10,734 nt of DNA from Candidatus Aenigmatarchaeota archaeon. GTDB lineage: Archaea > Aenigmatarchaeota > Aenigmatarchaeia > CG10238-14 > SpSt-28. A program made the translations under genes and the position numbers. Position 1 is the first letter of the stretch, and every line of letters starts with the position of its first letter. The stretch lies in assembly GCA_021161995.1 (NCBI GenBank), contig JAGGZO010000051.1:1-10734 (forward strand), read 5' to 3'. Shown in pieces: positions 4,866 to 10,734 of this stretch. The notes beneath the pieces were generated by a model. That model was given only the letters and a program-made list of their open reading frames with translations, made no database searches and was not told where the DNA came from.

Positions 4866-5801
4866 TTACAAAAGCTTTAATTCTTTCAGTGCTATTGCAT
4901 TAATACCCAACCTTTTCTTGATTTCTTCGGTAAATTCTTCGGTAAAACCATGCGTTACATAAACTGTTTTTGGATTTAATCTAGCTACATATTCTAGAAG
5001 TTGATTGAAATCTGCATGGTCAGATAAAGGAAAACCAATCACATCTCCAAAATCTTCTGTCAAAGCCCAACCGGTGACAACAGCATTTGCATGTCCATTT
5101 AGAGGCCTATTCAAAACTTCATGCATAGATTTAACGATAACCTCAGAATCATTAGCTGTTTTTAATTTAACTCCAAATTTTCTGTAGACATCATTGTATT
5201 TTTCCACCAAAGCGGATGCTTTTGGTTCTATTCCATGATCGTTCAGAATCTTTATTATTTCCTGAGCTTTGCCAAGAGGATAAACACCTATTGCTACTTT
5301 TTTTCCGATAAAGATTTTTTTATCTATCCATGAAAGGAAATCTGAAATAACATCTTCTTCATCCGGAAAAACGTATTCTGGTTTCCCATAAGTAGATTCT
5401 ATTATTAAATAGTCAACTTCATCTGGCATCTTCAGTCTTTTAGTTGTTTTATTTGGAGTAATTTTAAAATCACCAGTGTAGAGTATCTTTACATCATCAA
5501 CTTCTAGATATATTTGGGCAGATCCTAAAATATGGTTTGCACACATTAATTCAAAAGAAAAATCATCTTCTTCATATCTAGTGTTGATATCAACAACTTT
5601 AGCATTAAAAGTAGGATCTCTAACTTTAATCAACTCTCTTGTTTCTTCGGTTGCATAAGGAAGTCTATAAACGGCTTTTGGAACATGATCTAAATGAGCA
5701 TGCGAAACAAAAGATACAAAATCTGTTACTAATGGATCTAGTAAAAACTTCTTTCTGTCTATATCTATAGCAACACCATTACCATGTCTTACGTTTATCA
5801 T
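4866..5801 (-). CDS. Beta-CASP metallo-beta-lactamase nuclease (COG1236-like)
   Basis: This 311-aa metallo-beta-lactamase-fold protein has VSHAHLDH (H34, H36, D38, H39), a third His in CANHILGSAQ (H90) and the metal-bridging Asp in LYTGDFK (D111). These are followed by ESTYG (135-139) and the beta-CASP motifs SDHAD (H262) and VTHG (H284). All two-metal ligands are present, so it should be an active nuclease. The length suits the short COG1236 group, annotated as mRNA 3'-end processing factor or DNA-ligase-associated exonuclease; it has no KH domains, unlike the long archaeal aCPSF1 termination nucleases. Whether RNA or DNA is the substrate cannot be decided. It lies upstream of the primase with a 14-nt gap, implying co-transcription and perhaps a role in primer or DNA-end processing (inference). 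Its own promoter, if any, would be in 5802-5838, where only weak TATA-like sequence is seen. Confidence 0.9.
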   Translation of the reverse strand: MINVRHGNGVAIDIDRKKFLLDPLVTDFVSFVSHAHLDHVPKAVYRLPYATEETRELIKVRDPTFNAKVVDINTRYEEDDFSFELMCANHILGSAQIYLEVDDVKILYTGDFKITPNKTTKRLKMPDEVDYLIIESTYGKPEYVFPDEEDVISDFLSWIDKKIFIGKKVAIGVYPLGKAQEIIKILNDHGIEPKASALVEKYNDVYRKFGVKLKTANDSEVIVKSMHEVLNRPLNGHANAVVTGWALTEDFGDVIGFPLSDHADFNQLLEYVARLNPKTVYVTHGFTEEFTEEIKKRLGINAIALKELKLL

Positions 5802-5838
5802 CTATTATGTGATTAGAGATAAAAGATATTAATTTCAT

Positions 5839-6132
5839 TCAGGTTAGATAGATTGAATATGTTGTTGCTATTAAAAACAGTATTATACCAACAACGATTA
5901 TCGTAAGAATTGTTCTTAAGGTTCCGACAGCAAATTTTACTATAAACACAAGTGCTATGCTAAGCAAAGCAATCGTTGCAAATAATTCATAAATACTTGC
6001 ATTTGCTATGTTATTGTTCAGTAGATTAAACAGTTGAATTGCTAATGATAAAACATTTTTGCTTGTATTTATTACACTATTAACAACTACCATTATTATT
6101 TGTTTAAGTAAATCCAAAGTTTCAAAAAACAT
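5839..6132 (-). CDS. Small two-helix membrane protein, unknown function
   Basis: This 97-aa protein is not recognised. Residues 1-45 form an amphipathic, moderately hydrophobic N-terminal region (LLKQIIMVVVNSVINTSK, then AIQLFNLLNNNIANAS). Two strongly hydrophobic helices follow, at about 48-68 and 74-94, separated by a short basic turn (TLRT). There are no Cys or His residues and no enzyme motif. The gene begins 32 nt after the stop of the giant subtilase on the same strand and is probably co-transcribed, but a local T/A-rich element upstream (minus-strand TTATTTTAT at 6151-6159) could also be a promoter. It may be an accessory membrane subunit of the subtilase or unrelated. Coding status is supported by a full open frame that fills the space between its neighbours and by the sharp membrane profile; I have no homology evidence. 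Confidence 0.78.
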   Translation of the reverse strand: MFFETLDLLKQIIMVVVNSVINTSKNVLSLAIQLFNLLNNNIANASIYELFATIALLSIALVFIVKFAVGTLRTILTIIVVGIILFLIATTYSIYLT

Positions 6133-6164
6133 AACAAGATATTGTCAGAAATAAAATAAGAAAT

Positions 6165-9100
6165 CTAGGAGGCAAGCTTCTGTATTTTCTCTTTAATTTT
6201 TTCCCATAACATATCTATTTCGGATTTTTCTCTAGGTGGTTTCCATGTAAATTTACCTTTCTTGTAATCATATTTTGGCTTGCCCTCAAAAGGCCAGAAG
6301 AGATAGACTAGTATAGCTATGAAGAACACACCAAATATTATGGATATAGTTCTCCATCTACTAGATTTTTTCTCGATGACTTCTTTCATTGGCTCTACTT
6401 TTTGGAATGCAGTCGCTATTTCTATCTCTTTTTGTTTTATCTTTGTCATTATGGATTCCATCTCAGTAACATTACCAGCCTCTATACTCTTTTCGAGTTC
6501 TGCTAGTAGTTTAGATATCTCGCTGTATATTTTTTCTATCTCCGTTGTGTTGTAACTCTCATTCTTTAAGGATAGTATGGTGGAATTCCAAACTTTTAGT
6601 TTTTCTTCATATGTTTCGTAGAATACCTCTGCAGTAGCTGTAATATTAGTTTCGTTTTCTTCCTCACCAACAACAACTATTTTGAATGCCTTACTATCGG
6701 CAGCGTAACTACTATTAGCTTTAAACAAACCAGTATACTCTCCGAGAGTAGCATCTTTAGGTATACTAAACGTTACGTTAAATATACCAGTATCATCTGG
6801 TTCTATTAACATGCTAGTTGGTTTTATTGTATACCACGATGAAGGTATAGATAACACATAAAGACTTACGTTTTGAGTTATTTCAGTATTGTATGCCAAT
6901 ACTTCTACCAGTGTATAGTTTGTCTCGCCAGGCTTCAGATATAATTTCTGAGTATATTCAACTATTTCTAAATCCGCGGTTATACCCCCTCCTGCAACCC
7001 TCTGCTCTTGCTGCACCTCAGAAACATCAATAGAAGCAGTTTTAGTTTCTTTCAGTTTACCATCTTTTGTAATCGCAGTAACAGTAACTCTACATTCACC
7101 CGAATCGATTGCTTTAACTTTTGTTGTAAATTCGTAGCCACTATCTTTACTTATATTAATAGTATCGCTTTCACATGAACCATCAAATTTAAAAGTAATA
7201 TTACCTCCGTCTATCCATTCATTATCTGGCAATATCTTAACTTTTGCTGTTACAGTAATTTCGCTACCGTTAACCGGATCTGTTGGCGAAAATGTAATAT
7301 CAATACCCAAATTTTTTATGCTAACGTATTTTACATCATAACCCTCTATGCCATAATTATCAACTGCAGAAACATTGACAGAGAAATTACCCAACTCATT
7401 GAAATTAAGCGTACAATCGAACTCACCAGTAGAGTTAGTTCTATTGTTGTTCGAACAAGCATAAGAAAATTCTGTTGTGTTAGATTCTATGGATATATTT
7501 GCATCAGCAACACTAGTACCATTCTCTTCAACTATACCATAGAACTTTATCGAGTCATTAATATCATATACATCCAGTGAAGATGGCTCTAGTATTGTGA
7601 CATTAAGCTCCTTTACGCTTATATTGAATTCGTGAGTTAGTATTTCTCCTGGGTTGTTTTCGTATATTTCTACTGTTACTGAGTATTCACCAGTTTTATT
7701 CAACGGTGGAATCTCTATTGTGACATTATTGTTGTCAGATAAGTTTCCTGTTAAATTTAAAACCAATTCTCCATTACTAGAATTGGTTACATTAAGATTG
7801 TATGTTACATTTTTTGGATAATTGTTACCATCTATAGTGGATCCATAGTAAAGTAAAGCGCTAAAGAAAAACTTCTCGTTTGGATTAATAACCAAATCGT
7901 GTTGTTTTTTAGAATCGAAAACACAATAGTCTCTTGTTGCGTTGGTTGATATAGTAGTAGGTTCACAACCGATCTTACTAATATCACTGCTAGGTCTTAC
8001 AGCAACACCAGAATATACTCTGGTAGTATTGAAACCTCTATATGTTACACCTGTAGAGCTATCGATAGCAAGTATTTTTATATCGTATGTTGTTGGCTCA
8101 CTACTCATCGAAGTGAAGTTGATTAATGTGCTATTACCATACACAACTGTTGAATTCTCTTTTGGTAACTTTCCAGGAATATAACCGGTTATGTTCGCTA
8201 TTATCGTTGAATTTTTAACTAGTCCGGAAGTATAATTAAGCACAGTAACGTTTATCGTTATATTTGAGCCTAATGGGATTGAATAATTAGTATAGATAAC
8301 AGGATGTAATGTAAGGATGTCTATAGACTCACTATTATTATATACGAAATTACCAAATCTATCTGTTGCGTTTATTTCTAACGTATATGTTCCGTCCTTT
8401 ACATTGAATGGCATATACAGATACAATATAGATGAACCATTCTCATTGGTATATGATGAGTTGGTTATAATCAGCCCACCAAGCGAAAGTTTTGCAGTTA
8501 TGTTAGCAAGATAGACTGACATGTTAGTTTCATTTTCAAAAACAGTAACATTGATTTCTAAAGTATCATCTGCCGTATAATTGGTTTTGTCCAACTCAAA
8601 AGTTAAATTCTTTGCAAAATATGACAAATGCACTAAAACAGTATGGTTCTGATAATTTCCATTGGAGTCGCTTACGTTAAAGAAGAGATAGTAATCACCG
8701 GCTTTTGTTGCATTTAACTCTATTGTTCCATTTGTTACGTTAATATGTTGATTTATTACACCAAGAGATTTGTTGACAAAAAATGATTCGTTAACAAAAT
8801 AGACCGAAGTGTTTAGCTCTGAAGCATTCATCTTAGTTCCATTTGGATGATATACATCAAACGAGAAAGATGCTATTGTATTTGGATAGTATACACCATA
8901 GTTTGTTATGTTAGTTGTGATATTCAGAATGTAGTTATTTGTAATATTTATACTTAAAACAAGTTCGTTTTCAAGCGTGCCATTGTTATACAACTTGATT
9001 TCTATAGAATATATTCCCGGGGTGTATGAAAATGTTCTATTAACAAAATAGAATGCACTATAGTTTGTGTAGTTTATAATAGAAGAATTAAATGAATCAA

Positions 9101-10734
9101 CCATATTGCCAGAGCTATTCAGAATGGTACCGTTAACAATAATATCTGATATATTCAACCCTTCATTTAACAAATCGAAAACACCAATTGTGAAATTCCT
9201 TTCATCGCCAATAAGAAAAATATCATTGTTTTTTATTCCTGTAACATTAATTTTGTACTTCATTATAGCTTTTATAGTTACATTTTTGGTTTCAGTAAGA
9301 TAATTTTCGCCGATAGAATTGAAGGAAAATGTGTAATAAGATACTCTCTCATTTTGACCTGTAATATTATAGAGATACCTACAGTAACCATCAGTTGAGT
9401 TTATTTGAATTCTATCCAATGTCCCATTTGGATAATAAATAGTTAGATTTACGGATTTGTTCATTGGTTTTCCATCTAAATCAAAAACATAGGCTGTAAT
9501 ATTTATGGGTTCGGTTGCAACATAGTCAATATCTTCTCTTGGACTCAGTACCTCTATGAAATAGTATGGTGTTTCATTAATTTCTACGTTCGATGCAACA
9601 GTAAATGGCTCATCATAAGACTCGTTTAATTTGAGATATAACCATCCATTGCCTGCGGAACCATTGTAGAAAATCTCGTTTACGTTGTCACTTGTGTTAT
9701 ATGCATTAGAATAAATCGTTTCATTCTCACTGGTTATCAGTTTTGCATATAGAATAAAGTTTTCCGATGAATTGGAGTTCTTGTAAATAACTATCTTTGC
9801 AGGCTTTTCAGTTAGATTAACCTTATAAGTTAAAGCATGATTGAATGTTATATTAGTGTTGAAGTATTTTGATTGATTTATCAACTCTAACGCTCTAGTT
9901 GCATTAACCATGCCGGACCCATATATGTTATCTCTTTCGCCATAAGAGTTTGTTGAGGCTAATAAAACTGCTTTGAATTCTTGTGTGCTCATAGATATAC
10001 CCATTTTGTTCAAGTATTCTTTTAGTAAAGCAACTGTTCCAGAAACAAAAGGTGCGCTGAATGATGTACCAGAACCAGGACCATAACCAGTTAAATTAGT
10101 ACTACGTATATCTTCTCCAGGTGCAACCAAATCTGGTTTTGTTCTACCATCGTCTGTAGGTCCTCTAGAACTAAAGTCCGAAATTTTGCCTTGCTTATCA
10201 GTGGAACCCACAGCTATGACATTCTTAGAACATGCCGGAGAGAAAACTGTTCCCTTAACATAAAGAGTACCATTATCATAAAGACCATTTCCAGCAGATG
10301 CTACAGCTATTATACCTTCTTTTTTTGTTACATCATTATCTATCACATTTGATAGAATACCAAGTTCAGGATCGTAACAGGAAACATTTTCTGATACACC
10401 AAAGCTCATTGAAATTATATCAGCGCCCATAGAAATTGCATAGTTTATACCATCGAGAATATATAGTAGGTCTGTTCTATCTCCTTCAAAAGCTTTAATT
10501 ACAATTAACGTAACGTTTGGCGCAACACCACACTCATATCCTTCAAAACATTTCGTTATGTTTCCTTGATGTCTACCACCTATTATACCAGCTACGAATG
10601 TGCCATGACCATTTGTATCATTGCAAATAGAAAGATTTCCATAGGAAGATGCATTTATTCTATCAATCGCGTTATAACAGTATTTCCAGTTATTTGTATC
10701 ATTAAAGGTGTAATTTATGTCAGGATGAGTTATA
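6165..10734 (-). CDS. Giant membrane-anchored subtilisin-like (S8) surface protease, N-terminus beyond window
   Basis: The frame stays open to the right edge, giving 1522 visible residues. The ATG at 10430 is internal: upstream codons encode ITHPDI and NGHGTFVAGIIGG. The catalytic His is visible residue 43, the oxyanion Asn is in SAGNG (about 149), and the catalytic Ser is 224 in GTSFSAPFVSG. The catalytic Asp should lie a few codons past the edge, with any propeptide and signal peptide. The S8 domain ends near 288. About 1,100 residues of beta-rich, Ig-like modules follow, dense in N-glycosylation sequons (eight between visible residues 294 and 388). Near the end comes a NEW3-like domain (LYLKPGETNYTLVEV onward), a coiled coil, one membrane helix (about 1461-1482) and a 40-residue basic cytoplasmic tail. 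It is probably a glycosylated cell-surface protease on a long stalk. Substrate unknown. Confidence 0.95.
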   Translation of the reverse strand, partial: ITHPDINYTFNDTNNWKYCYNAIDRINASSYGNLSICNDTNGHGTFVAGIIGGRHQGNITKCFEGYECGVAPNVTLIVIKAFEGDRTDLLYILDGINYAISMGADIISMSFGVSENVSCYDPELGILSNVIDNDVTKKEGIIAVASAGNGLYDNGTLYVKGTVFSPACSKNVIAVGSTDKQGKISDFSSRGPTDDGRTKPDLVAPGEDIRSTNLTGYGPGSGTSFSAPFVSGTVALLKEYLNKMGISMSTQEFKAVLLASTNSYGERDNIYGSGMVNATRALELINQSKYFNTNITFNHALTYKVNLTEKPAKIVIYKNSNSSENFILYAKLITSENETIYSNAYNTSDNVNEIFYNGSAGNGWLYLKLNESYDEPFTVASNVEINETPYYFIEVLSPREDIDYVATEPINITAYVFDLDGKPMNKSVNLTIYYPNGTLDRIQINSTDGYCRYLYNITGQNERVSYYTFSFNSIGENYLTETKNVTIKAIMKYKINVTGIKNNDIFLIGDERNFTIGVFDLLNEGLNISDIIVNGTILNSSGNMVDSFNSSIINYTNYSAFYFVNRTFSYTPGIYSIEIKLYNNGTLENELVLSINITNNYILNITTNITNYGVYYPNTIASFSFDVYHPNGTKMNASELNTSVYFVNESFFVNKSLGVINQHINVTNGTIELNATKAGDYYLFFNVSDSNGNYQNHTVLVHLSYFAKNLTFELDKTNYTADDTLEINVTVFENETNMSVYLANITAKLSLGGLIITNSSYTNENGSSILYLYMPFNVKDGTYTLEINATDRFGNFVYNNSESIDILTLHPVIYTNYSIPLGSNITINVTVLNYTSGLVKNSTIIANITGYIPGKLPKENSTVVYGNSTLINFTSMSSEPTTYDIKILAIDSSTGVTYRGFNTTRVYSGVAVRPSSDISKIGCEPTTISTNATRDYCVFDSKKQHDLVINPNEKFFFSALLYYGSTIDGNNYPKNVTYNLNVTNSSNGELVLNLTGNLSDNNNVTIEIPPLNKTGEYSVTVEIYENNPGEILTHEFNISVKELNVTILEPSSLDVYDINDSIKFYGIVEENGTSVADANISIESNTTEFSYACSNNNRTNSTGEFDCTLNFNELGNFSVNVSAVDNYGIEGYDVKYVSIKNLGIDITFSPTDPVNGSEITVTAKVKILPDNEWIDGGNITFKFDGSCESDTINISKDSGYEFTTKVKAIDSGECRVTVTAITKDGKLKETKTASIDVSEVQQEQRVAGGGITADLEIVEYTQKLYLKPGETNYTLVEVLAYNTEITQNVSLYVLSIPSSWYTIKPTSMLIEPDDTGIFNVTFSIPKDATLGEYTGLFKANSSYAADSKAFKIVVVGEEENETNITATAEVFYETYEEKLKVWNSTILSLKNESYNTTEIEKIYSEISKLLAELEKSIEAGNVTEMESIMTKIKQKEIEIATAFQKVEPMKEVIEKKSSRWRTISIIFGVFFIAILVYLFWPFEGKPKYDYKKGKFTWKPPREKSEIDMLWEKIKEKIQKLAS
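6288..6353 (-). other. C-terminal transmembrane anchor of the subtilase
   Basis: These codons encode 22 mostly hydrophobic residues (RTISIIFGVFFIAILVYLFWPF). They are preceded by an acidic and basic heptad-like coiled coil and followed by a 40-residue Lys-rich tail. The charge distribution places the tail in the cytoplasm and the protease outside. No S-layer sorting or PGF-type motif precedes the helix. Confidence 0.8.

Noticed and set aside
4666..4962. Plus-strand open frame across the primase/nuclease junction
   Set aside because: It is antisense to conserved primase and metallo-beta-lactamase coding sequence and has no promoter or start signal.
4866..5801. Full-length aCPSF1-type termination nuclease
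   Set aside because: The protein is 311 aa with no N-terminal KH domains; aCPSF1 is more than 600 aa.
7942..9303. Several short plus-strand open frames inside the subtilase gene
   Set aside because: They are antisense shadows of the repetitive, Asn/Thr-rich stalk and show no motif or initiation signal.
10428..10430. ATG as the true start of the subtilase
   Set aside because: The frame continues open to the right edge and encodes the catalytic His block (NGHGTFVAG) upstream of this ATG, so it is an internal Met.
1..10734. CRISPR array, insertion sequence, prophage or defence island
   Set aside because: No spaced direct repeats, transposase or integrase motifs, or toxin/defence domains were found; most of the window is core archaeal genes plus one surface protein.

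Overview
The window is from an AT-rich archaeon. Archaeal hallmarks include a sliding clamp (PCNA), transcription factor S, a eukaryote-type signal peptidase with Ser/His catalysis, ribosomal protein L40e, an archaeo-eukaryotic primase and a DUF99 protein. TATA boxes lie 26-28 nt upstream of several start codons, which points to leaderless mRNAs. A compact primase joining a PriS catalytic core to a PriL-type Fe-S domain, together with very tight gene packing, suggests a DPANN-type lineage with a reduced genome. That placement is inference, and no rRNA is present to test it.

Layout: (1) 1-1452, minus strand: an operon reading signal peptidase I, transcription factor S (TFS), a 102-aa OB-fold-like protein and PCNA, which is cut by the left edge. 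(2) 1514-2326, plus strand: a KaiC/RadA-like protein with no recognisable Walker A loop, divergent from the operon. (3) 2328-2921, minus strand: a DUF99 (endonuclease V-like) protein, convergent with the KaiC-like gene. (4) 3114-3544, plus strand: ribosomal protein L40e overlapping an 86-aa zinc-ribbon protein. (5) 3547-5801, minus strand: a beta-CASP metallo-beta-lactamase nuclease followed by the fused primase. (6) 5839-10734, minus strand: a very large subtilisin-like surface protease, cut by the right edge, followed by a small two-helix membrane protein.

Regions 1 to 5 are mostly information processing: replication (PCNA, primase), transcription elongation (TFS), RNA or DNA processing (the beta-CASP nuclease, perhaps DUF99) and translation (L40e). 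Placing replication genes beside transcription and ribosomal genes is a recurrent archaeal arrangement. Region 6 serves the cell envelope: a secreted subtilase catalytic domain, more than 1,100 residues of beta-rich, sequon-dense ectodomain, a coiled coil, one membrane helix and a basic cytoplasmic tail. The signal peptidase in region 1 is the kind of enzyme that would process such exported proteins.

No tRNA, rRNA, CRISPR array or insertion sequence was found. The longest stretch without a gene is 192 nt (2922-3113), holding two divergent promoters and a hairpin. The most interesting items are the compact PriS/PriL-CTD primase, the unassigned OB-like protein fixed between TFS and PCNA, the zinc ribbon translationally coupled to L40e, and the KaiC homologue with a dead P-loop.
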